A stretch of 64,000 bases of DNA from Variovorax sp. CF313 (GCF_000282635.1 NZ_AKIW01000166.1:1-64000); one strand, 5' to 3'; shown: positions 35,770 through 45,535, numbered from the stretch's first letter. The notes: generated by a model not told the origin, from the letters alone. Made by a program: numbers and translations.

Positions 35770-36951
35770 TCATTTCGTCGAACGATCAGCGCCGTTGCGA
35801 AGCACGAACTCATCGTGCAGGCGATGGGGACAACTCCCGTGGGCCCACCGCAATGGTTCCTCAGGGCCGATGCCGCTCTCGCGGCGGCGCTGGCCGCAGT
35901 CGCTGCCCCATTCTTCCGGGAAGGTGGGCCAGTAGCACAGCCGCTCGGCCAGGCTGTGCAGCGGTGCCCAGATGAAGTTCACCGCATAGCTGGTGAAAGT
36001 CGCACCTGAGGTGCCTCTGCCCAGGATGTCGTCGCGCCTGTGCGCGCCGTGCATGACAGTCTCTTCCAGATGCTCGCCAGGGCCGCTGAAACCCTTGCGC
36101 AGCCAGTCGTCCTCTCCGGGAGGAGGCACGGCATCCATGCCTTCTTCCATGAAGGTGCGGATGTACTGCCACAGGGATGCATCGCTGCCGCTGGGGCCTA
36201 CCCACAGAACGTCCTCTCCCTTGCGCTCGGGATCGCTGGGGTCCAGCGGGGGCCAGTACAGCAGCAGGTTGCTGTCCAGGCCTGCCGAGCGCAGGCGTTC
36301 TTCGCGTGCGGTTTCGCTGGCGGCCAGCTCCTCGGCTGTCCACGACTTGGGCGGCGCCCAGCGCACATGCGCCTGCACGCGGTCCCAGTCGAGCACCACG
36401 TTGCCGCCGTACTTCTTTGGGCGCAGCGCGTAGACCTTGCGGGTGGTTCGATTGAAGCGGTAGCGGGCGCGCAGACTGGTCAGGAAGGTTGGCGCGAGCA
36501 TGTAGGGCCAGATCATGAAATAGATCAGGAGAAAAACCAGAACACCCATCAGCAACAAGATGCCCATCGCGATGTACCAATCCTGCGGGTACGGTCTTTG
36601 GTCCGTAAGCAAGAGACCTATGCCATAGGTCGGAAACAAGGCAACAAGTCCAAATAGCGTTAGAAGCAAAAGCCCAAGTGAGCGCTTTTCTTCTCCCGCA
36701 TTGCTCAGCTCGATGAAGTGCTCATTGAAGTCGAACAGGACACGCATTCCATGGAGCGAGGGTCGTGCATATTCCTGCTGTTGGAGTTTCTCCTTGCGGG
36801 CGGGCTTGGGTTCGTTCCCGACGCGAGGTCGCACGCCTTCATGAATACCGTACAAGCGCGTGTGTTGGTTGACGTCCGCGTAATACGCCAAGGCTTCCGG
36901 CGTACCCCCGCTGCGGCACTCCCGCCGGAAGCTGTTCTCCGAGATAAACAT
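35770..36951 (-). CDS. Putative T6SS immunity protein (DUF6708-like membrane protein)
   Basis: A 393-residue protein directly after the large effector gene, eight bases from its stop. The N-terminal 90 residues are polar, followed by two strong transmembrane helices (about residues 90-112 and 122-150) and a cytoplasmic domain with ARYRFNRTTRKVY, LDWDRVQAHVRWAPP, LLLYWPPLDPSD and RRESGIGPEEPLRW. A paralogue lies in inverted orientation at 34335-35462. An inner-membrane protein next to a pore-forming effector is the usual form of immunity to VasX-type toxins, so that role is inferred. A regulatory or accessory role for the effector cannot be excluded. Composition differs slightly from the core genes. 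Confidence 0.68.
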   Translation of the reverse strand: MFISENSFRRECRSGGTPEALAYYADVNQHTRLYGIHEGVRPRVGNEPKPARKEKLQQQEYARPSLHGMRVLFDFNEHFIELSNAGEEKRSLGLLLLTLFGLVALFPTYGIGLLLTDQRPYPQDWYIAMGILLLMGVLVFLLIYFMIWPYMLAPTFLTSLRARYRFNRTTRKVYALRPKKYGGNVVLDWDRVQAHVRWAPPKSWTAEELAASETAREERLRSAGLDSNLLLYWPPLDPSDPERKGEDVLWVGPSGSDASLWQYIRTFMEEGMDAVPPPGEDDWLRKGFSGPGEHLEETVMHGAHRRDDILGRGTSGATFTSYAVNFIWAPLHSLAERLCYWPTFPEEWGSDCGQRRRESGIGPEEPLRWAHGSCPHRLHDEFVLRNGADRSTK

Positions 36952-36959
36952 TGTCTGGT

Positions 36960-39842
36960 TCAATCCATGTCGGCGATCGCATTGGCCAACTGACCGAGCA
37001 TGAACTGCTCGCTGCGATGCGGAAACTTTTTGCTGTCGATTTTGCGGAACGGCTGGGCCTGCAGCCAGTCGATCCACTCCTTTTCCTTGAGCTTGTCGAT
37101 CGCATAGCTCGCGGCGAGCGTGATCGTCCCCGTCACGAGATTGATGCGCGTGCACCAGCGCACGATCTTCGTAACGTCGTAAAAATAAGCTCCAACAAGC
37201 GTTGATCCAATGGTTGCGGTTCCCATTGCTGCACGACCAAAGTAGGCAGCCATCAGCACGCGGTCTTTTTCTCTGAAGGCCGTAACGCCATCAATCGCAT
37301 CCCAAACCACCCCCACGACAGCCGCAGAAGCAACCCAGTGCGCAGCACCGATCTTCAAGATGCGCAGATCCTCTCCAGCCGCCTTCACCAGATCGCCCCG
37401 CGCAGCCAGCGGCGCATCGGCCTTGATCGCCTCGAAGATGTTCTTCTCGTAGTAGTCGGAGCGCAGGCCCTTCCAGGTGCCCATGGCGCTGGCCACGGCG
37501 CCCGCACTCTGGCTGCCCGCCCTCGGGTCGTCGCCGCGCTCGCTTGCGCGTCCGAAGGTCGGAATCAGGCTCATGATTTCCAGCGCGCCCAGCGCGCCGG
37601 GAATGCGCATGTTCTTCACCGCGTTGTCTTCGCCCACCAGCGTCAAGGCCCGGTCGACCCGTACCTGCATCTTCTCGCCCTTGTGGTCGTAGTGGCGCGT
37701 CCACGCCCGGCTGTCGGGCTGCGGATTGCGCTTGTTGCTGTAGGCCGCCTGCCGGCCCTGGTCTTCCAGCTTGCGGGCCAGCGCCCGCTGCTCATTGCGC
37801 ACGAACTCCACGGCCTTGTCGCCCAGGCCGTGCGACAGCAGGACGATCTGCGCCTTCGCGAAGCTCAGTTCCATCGCCGAGGCGCTCAGCTTCTGCGCTG
37901 CCTGCACCACCGCCACAGCCCAGACCGCGTGCACATTCTTTCGGGCCGTCTCGGCGATCTTCTGCAGCGACTTGATCTTCTGCATCGTGTTCAGCCCCGG
38001 GTCGCCCAGCTTGTAGACCTCCTTGATCAAGGTCTGGCTGCCCTTGAGCGTCTTGGGGATCTTGCTCAATGCCGTAGCCATCGCGGCCCAGGCGCGCTGC
38101 TGGCGCGCGCTTTCCTCGGCCGTTTGCGGGTCGTGCACTTCGGTGGCCGGCGGCAGGGTGTCGCGCAGGGTGTCCATCACGCGCCGCAGCTCTTGCGAGA
38201 TTTCCTCGTTGTTCAGGCTCGCCATGCGCCACACGAGGTTCCTCGGTTCGTCTTTGAACAGTTGCAGCTCGGCATACCAGCGCCGCCCCCTCGGGCTGCT
38301 GTCCATCGTCTCCAGGATGGCGCACAACTGGCCCGCGCAGCGCGCCCCGTCGCCGGTGTCGATGCCGTCGGGCTTGCGGTTGTAGCGCCCCAGCGTCTTC
38401 ACCAGGAAGGCATCGGCCTGCAGCCAAGCGATCAGGTCTTCGCTGATCTTGTCCATGCGCTTGTCGCGCTCCTTGACCTGCGCCAGGTGCGCCTTGTCGA
38501 AGGCCTCGAGCCGGGCCGGGTCGAAGTGGGCGAGCGTTTTCTGCAGCGCGGCCTTGGATTCGGCATCGCTGATGAGACGGCGGTCCGACTCGCGCGCCGC
38601 GATCTCTTCCTGCAGGGCCGTGCGTCGTTGCGCCTCCAGGTCCTTGACGGGGACTTCGGCCGGGCTGCCATCCTTTTGTTCGACCATCACGGTGCCCACC
38701 GGGTAGGCGTGGCGCTGTCCCATCACCTCGTGCACGTTCTTCAGGCGCTCGGTCTCCGAGTCGTACAGCTGCATCGCCTTCTTGTAGATGGCCGAGCGCA
38801 CGGTCTTGATACTCTCGCTGGCCGCGTGCTTCCAGGCGTTGGTCACCAGGGCGTTGCCTGGGTCGGTGTTGTCGGTTTCCTTGAGCCACGCCACATAAGC
38901 GGTGGCGGCCGTCAGATGGTGCAGGCTGAGTTCTTGCGCGATGCCGATGGCGTCCTCGCAGGCGACGACCGCGCCCTTGTGCTCGGTCAGGAACTCGACC
39001 ATTTTCCGCAGGCGTGCACCGTGCACGTCCTTGTACGGCGCACCGGTGATGCGCGCAATGTAGGGGCCGTGTGCCAGACCACCGGCCGCCCCTGTGTCGG
39101 TAACCACCACGCCGTCGGCGCCGCGGGCTTCGTGGCGCACGGCTTCGAAGTGCCGTCCGACGCGCGCTTCTTCGTAGTTTCCCCACTCGCGCTCGGCACC
39201 ATGGATTCCCATAAGTCCGTAGTGCTGTTCGCAGCCCACCGTCTGCGCGGCGGGGTTTTTCAGCGCGGAGAATTCCATGACCTGGCTGTTGAGCTGGCCG
39301 GGCTGGCAACTGTCTTGCTGGCTCGTGTTGCCACCCGCCCAACCCGCCACATCGAAGCTTTGCATGTAGATGTTGCGTTTCGGCTCGATCTGCTCGAACA
39401 GGTGCTTCGGCACGATCGGGTCCGGGTGGAACATGTAGTTCAGTTCGGTGACGTCCTTGGCATCGCGTATCCACACCATGCTGGCGTTGGCGCCGCGCAC
39501 CTCGATCTCGCAGGCGGGATTGGATTTGGCGGCTTCCGGAAATCCGATGTCGAACTGGGCGAGATAGCCGTGTGGGTGCACGATGTAGGCGAGCCACTCG
39601 GGATTGGCCTGGCCCGCATACTGCAGCCGCACGTACAGGTAGCCCGGGCGCAGCATGCGGACGCCGTACAGCGCTGTCTGCATGGAAACGCCGCCGGGCC
39701 TGCGCTGGAAATGACCCGTGGGCTGCAGTTGCCCGAGCGCAGTCATCCCCTGGTCCTGCGCGCTGAAGGCGGCGGCATAACGGGTAAACAGGATGGGCAG
39801 GCCCTTGCGATCGCAGTTTCTGCAGGGAGTTTTGCAAGCCAT
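36960..39842 (-). CDS. T6SS effector with VasX-like N-terminal domain (BTH_I2691 type), probable pore-forming toxin
   Basis: A 960-residue protein. The N terminus MACKTPCRNCDRKGLPILF, with C3-x3-C7-x2-C10 and the following TRYA, matches the N-terminal domain of VasX and the BTH_I2691 effector family, which directs loading on VgrG. The middle (about residues 350-560) is charged and helical, including QRHAYPVGTVMVEQKDG and long helices rich in Lys, Glu and Arg. Hydrophobic segments at about 825-845, 860-885 and 898-915 (AAHWVASAAVVGVVW and similar) could form membrane pores, as in VasX and colicins. It follows vgrG and a DUF4123 adaptor, and precedes the putative immunity gene. No enzymatic motif was seen. 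It ends with SEQFMLGQLANAIADMD. Confidence 0.78.
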   Translation of the reverse strand: MACKTPCRNCDRKGLPILFTRYAAAFSAQDQGMTALGQLQPTGHFQRRPGGVSMQTALYGVRMLRPGYLYVRLQYAGQANPEWLAYIVHPHGYLAQFDIGFPEAAKSNPACEIEVRGANASMVWIRDAKDVTELNYMFHPDPIVPKHLFEQIEPKRNIYMQSFDVAGWAGGNTSQQDSCQPGQLNSQVMEFSALKNPAAQTVGCEQHYGLMGIHGAEREWGNYEEARVGRHFEAVRHEARGADGVVVTDTGAAGGLAHGPYIARITGAPYKDVHGARLRKMVEFLTEHKGAVVACEDAIGIAQELSLHHLTAATAYVAWLKETDNTDPGNALVTNAWKHAASESIKTVRSAIYKKAMQLYDSETERLKNVHEVMGQRHAYPVGTVMVEQKDGSPAEVPVKDLEAQRRTALQEEIAARESDRRLISDAESKAALQKTLAHFDPARLEAFDKAHLAQVKERDKRMDKISEDLIAWLQADAFLVKTLGRYNRKPDGIDTGDGARCAGQLCAILETMDSSPRGRRWYAELQLFKDEPRNLVWRMASLNNEEISQELRRVMDTLRDTLPPATEVHDPQTAEESARQQRAWAAMATALSKIPKTLKGSQTLIKEVYKLGDPGLNTMQKIKSLQKIAETARKNVHAVWAVAVVQAAQKLSASAMELSFAKAQIVLLSHGLGDKAVEFVRNEQRALARKLEDQGRQAAYSNKRNPQPDSRAWTRHYDHKGEKMQVRVDRALTLVGEDNAVKNMRIPGALGALEIMSLIPTFGRASERGDDPRAGSQSAGAVASAMGTWKGLRSDYYEKNIFEAIKADAPLAARGDLVKAAGEDLRILKIGAAHWVASAAVVGVVWDAIDGVTAFREKDRVLMAAYFGRAAMGTATIGSTLVGAYFYDVTKIVRWCTRINLVTGTITLAASYAIDKLKEKEWIDWLQAQPFRKIDSKKFPHRSEQFMLGQLANAIADMD

Positions 39843-39847
39843 GGGTT

Positions 39848-41074
39848 TCAGTTGTTTCGTGAGGGCTGCGCGCGGGCCGAAGCTGCTTGCCGGGCCTGGT
39901 GCAGCGCACCGGCAAAGCTGGGTGCTTCGGGAGGCGATGCCGTCGCGACGGTCGCAAGACCGGGGGCCGGATGCATCAGGGCAAGCGTGTGCCTCAGCAC
40001 GGCGGCTTCCTGCGGCGCCGACCAGTCGCGCGGACTGGCCTTGCCGGCGTGGAGGTCGGTGCGCCACGACGCGTCGATGAAATCGGCGATATCGCTCTCC
40101 CGGCTCAACCCCATCCCGGCGCCATGGCCCAGCAGGTGAGCCATGGTCATGCCATCGGGCTGTCTGCCTACGGGCACTTGCCGCGACGCCATGCGAAACC
40201 ATGCCCTGTTGCCCGCGGATGCACTGTGGGCGGCATGCCACTGGGCCAGGTGCAGAAGGTGGCGCATGGCCTCGCGGGATGGCAGCCGCCCGGGCGCCTG
40301 CAGCGATGCTCGCGCCAAGGCGAAACGACTGGCGATGAACCACTCGGGCTGATGTCCTGATGCGTCCTCGGTGCCGTCGGTTTCATCGCCCTGGCCGAAG
40401 GCTTCGGCGCTCGCCCACGGTCCCCAAGGTTGCTCCAGGGACCACCATTCGGTGACCGGCCCAAGCCACGAAGATCGCTGCGCGTCGTCGAGCACAGGCC
40501 ACACGCGCTGCATGACGCGGGCATCCTGATAGCGAAACAGCTTGTCGTGGCCATCTATTGGCGAAGTCTGAAACCCCAGGCAGTTCCAATGCATCGCGAT
40601 GGTCGCGGGTGTCGCGGGGCTGAAAACGACGCCGCACAGCGTCTGTTCGGCCAGGCGCCGCCGCGCCTGCTGCCAGGCCGAAGCAAGCGCGACTGCGAGG
40701 GTGCGAAGCACTGCCCGGGTCTGGTCGCAAGGTGCGTCCGAGGTCCAGTCCGCGGGGAGCGGCACCAGGGTAGGCGCGGCTTCGGGTCGGTCCTTGTAGA
40801 TCTCGTCGGGCACGTCGGCTCGTTCGTCAGCCAGCGTGGGATGGTGCTCCTGCAGGTGGGCAGCCAGCGGGTTGGCCTCCCAGCGTTCGAGCACCAGGCA
40901 GGCGTGCAATGAAGCCGGCATGAGGCCGCCGAGCATCGGACGTGCGGCTGTGGATGCGAAAGCTGTCTGCGCCTTGATGAAGCCGCTTTGCAGGCGGCGC
41001 AGCAAAGCCCATGTGTCAAGCGAAGGCGAGGTCGAGGGCGTGCGCCTGGGGTCGCGAGGATCAGTGGCGCTCAT
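39848..41074 (-). CDS. T6SS adaptor (DUF4123-type effector chaperone)
   Basis: A 408-residue protein between vgrG (13 bases upstream) and the effector (5 bases downstream), the usual position of a DUF4123 chaperone that loads a cognate effector on the tip of VgrG. The family-like region includes LFRYQDARVMQRVWPVLDDA followed by QRSSWLGPVTEWWSL at about residues 180-215, where DUF4123 proteins have FRYxDPRVL and FGPV-x-x-W segments. The N terminus lacks the usual Y-A-L-x-D-x-A start, so the match is partial. The C-terminal half is family-specific, with HLLHLAQWHAAHSA and SRESDIADFIDASW. The ATG at 41074 was chosen; an upstream extension would overlap vgrG. Confidence 0.7.
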   Translation of the reverse strand: MSATDPRDPRRTPSTSPSLDTWALLRRLQSGFIKAQTAFASTAARPMLGGLMPASLHACLVLERWEANPLAAHLQEHHPTLADERADVPDEIYKDRPEAAPTLVPLPADWTSDAPCDQTRAVLRTLAVALASAWQQARRRLAEQTLCGVVFSPATPATIAMHWNCLGFQTSPIDGHDKLFRYQDARVMQRVWPVLDDAQRSSWLGPVTEWWSLEQPWGPWASAEAFGQGDETDGTEDASGHQPEWFIASRFALARASLQAPGRLPSREAMRHLLHLAQWHAAHSASAGNRAWFRMASRQVPVGRQPDGMTMAHLLGHGAGMGLSRESDIADFIDASWRTDLHAGKASPRDWSAPQEAAVLRHTLALMHPAPGLATVATASPPEAPSFAGALHQARQAASARAQPSRNN

Positions 41075-41087
41075 GGCTTTCTTCGCA

Positions 41088-43475
41088 TCAGCGCGAGGCG
41101 GATGCGCCGCCTGCGGCATCGCTGTTCTGCAATTCGCATCGGGCTTCATAGCCCTTCGGCGGCGGCATGTTCTTGGGCCCCACGAGGTTGTGCGAGGCCG
41201 CATGTTCGCGCCACAGGCCCTGGGTGCAGTGCTCGATGCCCGAGGCGTTCCAGCGGCTGAAGCTGCCGCCGCCGTTGACGACCACCTCTTCGCGCGCGGC
41301 AATGATGATCCTCTCGCCTTCGAGCCTGATGCCGAGCCTGGCGATGATGTTGACACTGCTCTTCAGAGCCCGGATGTCGATGTCCTCGTTCGCGGCGCAC
41401 AGCCGCATGCCTGCCTTGTGGGCGAACAGGCGCACTGCGTCCTTGGCACTGGTCAGGAAGCTCTTGCCGGAGCTGATGCTCGTGTGCCCGCCACTGGTGA
41501 AGGCGGTGTGCTCGGTGCTCATCAGATGGGTGGAGCCCGCGGCGGCGCTCTGGATGCCGGCGGGGCTGGCCAGCGTGAGATGGGGCTCTTCAAATTCGGG
41601 GAAGACGCCTTGCGCCGGGTTGCCGCCGTGGCCCTTGAGAGCATCGTTCTGCTCCTTCAGGGTTTTCGTGACCGCATCCTGATCGCCGGCCTCGTGGGCC
41701 TGGGCCTCCATCGCCGCCTGGCTGAGCCCTTCGTGCATATCCCGGCCTTGCGTGAGGCGCGCGAGCGTCTCGGGCATATCGGTAGTGTGACCGTGCGCGT
41801 CGGGGCGCGCCTCGGTGGTCAGCAACATTCCCCTGGCGGCGCGCAAGGCGCCACGGCCATCGGTGCGCAACTCGAAGCCCTGGCCCCGGTCGTCCTTGCG
41901 CCCGGCGGTGTCCTCGATGCGGCCTATATGCCCGAGACCGAGGCTGCTGCTTGAGTGGTCGCTCTTGAGCTGCGCCTGGATTTTTTGCGGCCCGTCGTCC
42001 AGTGCGAGATGGTTGCTGCGGCCACCACTGCCGCTGCCGAGTTCGCGGCTGCGAATGCCCGAGAGGTGCTTCTGGTCCGGTAGCTGCCACGCCGGCATTT
42101 CATCGGCATTGTGGGCGCGGCCCACGACGATCGGGTGGTCCGGATCGCCGTTCAGAAAATTGACGATCACTTCCTGCCCGATGCGAGGCAGCGCGACGTC
42201 GCCGAAACTGGCGCCCGCCCAGGATGAGGACACGCGAAGCCAGCAAGAGGAATGCTCGTTCTTGTGGTCCAGCCGATCCCAGTGGAAATGCACTTTGATG
42301 CGGCCAAGCTGATCGACCCAGATGTCTTCGCCGGCCGGGCCGACCACAAGGGCTGTCTGCGGACCGTTGGTGCGCGGCTTGGGTGTGGTGCGCGCCGGTC
42401 GCCACGCGTGGCTCACCGGCTGCGCCTTGAAGGCGAAGCACTGGATGGAGCCTTCGCCGCCGTCGCCTTCACTGGCTTGAAGGTTCTCCTGCAACTCATA
42501 GGCAACGCTGACCAGAAGGTAGCGCAGGTTCTGGTCGGCCCTCGGATGCCTGGAGAGTTCAAAGATGTAGCCCGGCGCAAGATTGCGCCGATTGGAAGAG
42601 CCGCGTGCCTGAATGCGCTCGCTCTGTTGCTCTTCGGTGCGGATGTGCGCATAGGCTTCACCGTCGGCCAATTGCGTGTAGCCGCCTGGCCACTCGTACC
42701 GCTCGAAGTGGTCGTGATCGTGACCGGCAGGCATGCGTCGACGACTGGAGATATCCGCGCCGGGTCTGCCGGGGTCGTAGTCATCGGTGTAGTAGAGACC
42801 CGAGCGCACCTCTTCGGACATCGTCCATTCGTAGATGCGTTCACCGGCCTCGAGGCCACCGGTCATGCCGGCGAACGGGTCGACGTGGTAGCGGATCGCC
42901 TCGCCGCCAGGCAACGGCCCATGCGAAGTGGCGATGTCGTCTGCAAAGACCAGCACGTGCTGCCCGGCTTCATGACGAAACCAGTAGTACATCCCTTCGT
43001 GCTCAGCCAGTCGCGAGACGAACGCGAAATCGGTCTCGCCTCCATACTGGCAGCAATAAGTCCATCGACGGTACTCGCGGCTGAGTTTCTGTTCCATCGG
43101 ATAACCGTAGGGCCCGAGAACGGCTGCGATGATTTCCGGGACGGTGAGATCCTGGAAGATGCGGTAGTCCGAACGCCGTGTGGCCAGCCACAGCCACGGG
43201 CGCAGGCGCATCTTGTAAAGGGAGCGACGGTCGTCCTCGTGCGACAGGCCGAACTGGGTGACGATTCCGCCGAGATGACGGACACGGCCGCTCTCGGTCT
43301 GGATCGCCACGGTGGTGTGCTTGCCGAGCAGCGCCTTCGGGTCGACGGCATTGCTGGCTGCCAGCAGATCGACCTCGAAGAGGTAGGGCCTGCTCAATTC
43401 CTCGGTGCCAACCAGCCGGTGGAACTGGAGTGCTTCGACCAGCGGCGTCCGGACGGTGACGCGGCGCGATGTCAT
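41088..43475 (-). CDS. vgrG: Type VI secretion spike protein VgrG
   Basis: A 795-residue spike protein. It starts with the Tri1/gp27-like domain, TPLVEALQFHRLVGTEELSR, then DGGEGSIQCFAF. The gp5-like OB-fold domain is at about residues 380-470 (DIWVDQLGRIKVHFHWDR, SSWAGASFGDVALPRIGQEV, GDPDHPIVVGRAHN). The DUF2345 segment leads into a beta-helix needle (DIDIRALKSSVNIIARL, EEVVVNGGGS), and the end, GPKNMPPP, is typical. There is no C-terminal effector extension beyond the normal tail, so cargo is expected to be non-covalent, through the DUF4123 gene. The ATG at 43475 was preferred over an in-frame start 105 bases upstream because it matches the family N terminus. Confidence 0.9.
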   Translation of the reverse strand: MTSRRVTVRTPLVEALQFHRLVGTEELSRPYLFEVDLLAASNAVDPKALLGKHTTVAIQTESGRVRHLGGIVTQFGLSHEDDRRSLYKMRLRPWLWLATRRSDYRIFQDLTVPEIIAAVLGPYGYPMEQKLSREYRRWTYCCQYGGETDFAFVSRLAEHEGMYYWFRHEAGQHVLVFADDIATSHGPLPGGEAIRYHVDPFAGMTGGLEAGERIYEWTMSEEVRSGLYYTDDYDPGRPGADISSRRRMPAGHDHDHFERYEWPGGYTQLADGEAYAHIRTEEQQSERIQARGSSNRRNLAPGYIFELSRHPRADQNLRYLLVSVAYELQENLQASEGDGGEGSIQCFAFKAQPVSHAWRPARTTPKPRTNGPQTALVVGPAGEDIWVDQLGRIKVHFHWDRLDHKNEHSSCWLRVSSSWAGASFGDVALPRIGQEVIVNFLNGDPDHPIVVGRAHNADEMPAWQLPDQKHLSGIRSRELGSGSGGRSNHLALDDGPQKIQAQLKSDHSSSSLGLGHIGRIEDTAGRKDDRGQGFELRTDGRGALRAARGMLLTTEARPDAHGHTTDMPETLARLTQGRDMHEGLSQAAMEAQAHEAGDQDAVTKTLKEQNDALKGHGGNPAQGVFPEFEEPHLTLASPAGIQSAAAGSTHLMSTEHTAFTSGGHTSISSGKSFLTSAKDAVRLFAHKAGMRLCAANEDIDIRALKSSVNIIARLGIRLEGERIIIAAREEVVVNGGGSFSRWNASGIEHCTQGLWREHAASHNLVGPKNMPPPKGYEARCELQNSDAAGGASASR

Positions 43476-43918
43476 GGCGCGCACCTGCGCAATAGTGCCC
43501 TCTGCTGCGAATGGATCACATGAACTCCCTGCTGTTCTTGTTCGGAAGGTGACAACTGCCGCAACGTTTTGTGCCATCACCGTGGCCGGTCGCGTCCAGT
43601 GGCGGCGATTCTGCGGGAATTCACTGGCGCGATGTTGGAATTAGGTCATGTTGTGCGATGGTTTTTCTGTGTGTGAGCGGTCGTTGTACGGTGTTGGTTT
43701 TAAGAGTCGCATCCAGAGAGCGGCTGTTGGTGCTTTCGTCCGGCATGGCACCGGGGACCCGATGCACACGCATGTGGTCCACGCCGACTCCAGCCGGGTC
43801 GATGTCCGGATTGAACGGCCTTCTGGCGTTGGTCGTTCCCGGCGTGCAGGCACGCGGTGGCGGCGCCGATGAGACACCGCCAACACCGGCCCGCTGCCCA
43901 GGCCCTGCTGACTCCGGA
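43476..43918. other. Intergenic region upstream of vgrG
   Basis: These 443 bases separate vgrG from the threonine dehydratase gene. Nothing is firmly identified. A 115-codon minus-strand frame (43621-43968) with coding-like stretches such as FNPDIDPAGVGVDHMRVHRV overlaps the dehydratase end and has no recognised family, so it is not called. The promoter of the vgrG operon should lie here, but no clear -35/-10 or -24/-12 element was found. Confidence 0.3.
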
Positions 43919-44902
43919 TTACGAAGCGCTGTGCCCCAGCACCGCGGCAAACATGCCGGTATCGACATTGCCCCCGCTCAGGCACACGCCCACCGTCTTG
44001 CCGCGCCAGCGTTCCTGCTGCTGAAGCGCGCCCGCCAGCGCCGCGGCGCCCGCGCCCTCGGCCACGTTGTGCGTGTCGCTGAACAGGATGCGCATGGCCT
44101 CGGCGATCTCGTCGTCGGTGACGGTGATGACGTCGTCGGCTTCGCGCAGGATCACCTCGACCGACTCGGGCACCGGCACGCGGCAGGCCATGCCGTCGGC
44201 CAGCCGCGTGGTGACGGGCGACTCGACGGGCTTGCCGGCGCGGAAGGAGTCGCGGTAGGCCGTGGCGTGCGCCGACACCACGCCGATGAGCTTCGTCGAC
44301 GCGCCGCAATGCGCACGCGCCGCCGCTGCCGCGGCAAAGCCGGAGCCCAGGCCGATGGGCACGAACAGCACGTCTGGCGGCGTGGCCGACAGTGCGTCGA
44401 AGAACTCCACATACGCGGTCGACACGCCGCGCACCAGTTCGCGATGGAACGATGGCACGCGGTGCAGGCCGTCGCGCTCGGCCAGCGCGGCCGCGTGCTC
44501 GGCAGCCGCCTGGAAGTCGTCGCCATGCTCCACCAGCGTGACGCCGAGCGCGCGCATCGCGGCGTTCTTCTCGGTCGAATTGCCGTGCGGTACCACGATG
44601 GTCGCGCCCAGCCCATGGCGCCGCGCCGCGAAGCCGACCGACTGACCGTGGTTGCCGCGCGTGGCGCTGATGGCGTGGCGCACGCCCGGCTGCTCGCGCG
44701 CCAGGGTCTCGAAGTAGGTCAGCCCGCCGCGGATCTTGAAAGCGCCGGCCGGCGTGTGGTTCTCGTGCTTGGCCCACACGTTGGCGCCCAGGCGCTGCGA
44801 CAGAAGCGGCCAGGCGTACTGCGGCGTGGGCGGCATGGCCGCATGCACGGTGCGCTGCGCGGCTTCGATTTCTTCGCGGGTGAACCTCATCGGGTGTCCC
44901 AT
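43919..44902 (-). CDS. PLP-dependent threonine/serine dehydratase
   Basis: A 327-residue fold type II PLP enzyme, probably deaminating threonine or serine to the 2-oxo acid. The cofactor lysine is K56 in GAFKIRGG, the substrate loop is SATRGNHGQSVG, and the phosphate loop is the Gly-rich PIGLGSGFAA. It lacks the C-terminal regulatory ACT domain of biosynthetic IlvA, so it is of catabolic type. The C-terminal SGGNVDTG is normal. The gene starts directly after the stop of the upstream LysE gene (ATG at 44902, TAG ends at 44903). It is the last gene of a minus-strand amino-acid cluster. Confidence 0.86.
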   Translation of the reverse strand: MGHPMRFTREEIEAAQRTVHAAMPPTPQYAWPLLSQRLGANVWAKHENHTPAGAFKIRGGLTYFETLAREQPGVRHAISATRGNHGQSVGFAARRHGLGATIVVPHGNSTEKNAAMRALGVTLVEHGDDFQAAAEHAAALAERDGLHRVPSFHRELVRGVSTAYVEFFDALSATPPDVLFVPIGLGSGFAAAAAARAHCGASTKLIGVVSAHATAYRDSFRAGKPVESPVTTRLADGMACRVPVPESVEVILREADDVITVTDDEIAEAMRILFSDTHNVAEGAGAAALAGALQQQERWRGKTVGVCLSGGNVDTGMFAAVLGHSAS

Positions 44903-45535
44903 CTATTTGCGTTCCGTCAGCGCGACGCGCACGGCCAGGGCAGCGAGCACGCTGCCCATGATGTAGCGCTGCGCGCGCAGCCAGCCGGCGCTTTGCGACA
45001 GCACGGCCGTGATGCTCGCGGCGCCGACGATCATCACCGTGTTGACCGCGGCGCTGGCGGTCATTTGCGCGACGCCCAGCTGCATGCTCTGCAGCAGCAC
45101 CGATCCGCGCTCGGGATGGATGAACTGCGGAAAGAACGAGAGATAGAACATGGCCACCTTCGGGTTCAGCAGGTTCGTCAGAAAGCCCATGCGGAACAGC
45201 CTGGCCGGCGGATCGGCCGGCAGCACGCGCGCCTCGAAAGGTGCATTGCCGCCGGGCCTGACCGCCTGCCACGCGAGCCACAGCAGGTAGGCCGCGCCCG
45301 CGATGCGGATCGCGTCGAACGCGAGCGGCACGGCCAGCAGCAGCGCGGTGAGCCCGAGCGCAGCGGCGAACAGGTGCGCCAGGAAGGCGATCAGCACGCC
45401 GCCCAGCGAGATGAGCCCGGCGCGGCGGCCCTGGATCAGCGTGCGCGAGACGCAATAGATCATGTTCGGCCCCGGCGTGAGCGCCAGCAGCAGCGAGGCG
45501 AGGGCGAACAAGGCGATTTCAGGGAGGCTCAGCAT
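44903..45535 (-). CDS. LysE family amino-acid exporter, copy 1
   Basis: A 210-residue protein with five to six transmembrane helices. The LysE signature is present at the start, ALASLLLALTPGPNMIYCVS, including PGPN, and LTNLLNPKVAMFYLSFFPQFI, including NPK. The family exports lysine, arginine, threonine, homoserine or leucine, and the substrate here is undetermined. It lies two bases after the VOC gene and abuts the threonine dehydratase gene, so co-expression is expected; export and catabolism of threonine or a related amino acid is a plausible combination. Two more members of this family are in the same cluster. Confidence 0.86.
   Translation of the reverse strand: MLSLPEIALFALASLLLALTPGPNMIYCVSRTLIQGRRAGLISLGGVLIAFLAHLFAAALGLTALLLAVPLAFDAIRIAGAAYLLWLAWQAVRPGGNAPFEARVLPADPPARLFRMGFLTNLLNPKVAMFYLSFFPQFIHPERGSVLLQSMQLGVAQMTASAAVNTVMIVGAASITAVLSQSAGWLRAQRYIMGSVLAALAVRVALTERK

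Noticed and set aside
37338..40139. Plus-strand open frame of 933 codons opposite the T6SS effector
   Set aside because: It is antisense to a gene with clear family features and results from high GC; composition is Arg/Gln/Val/His-rich without domain motifs.
43621..43968. A 115-codon minus-strand frame between vgrG and the dehydratase
   Set aside because: No start signal, overlaps the end of the dehydratase gene and has no recognised family.
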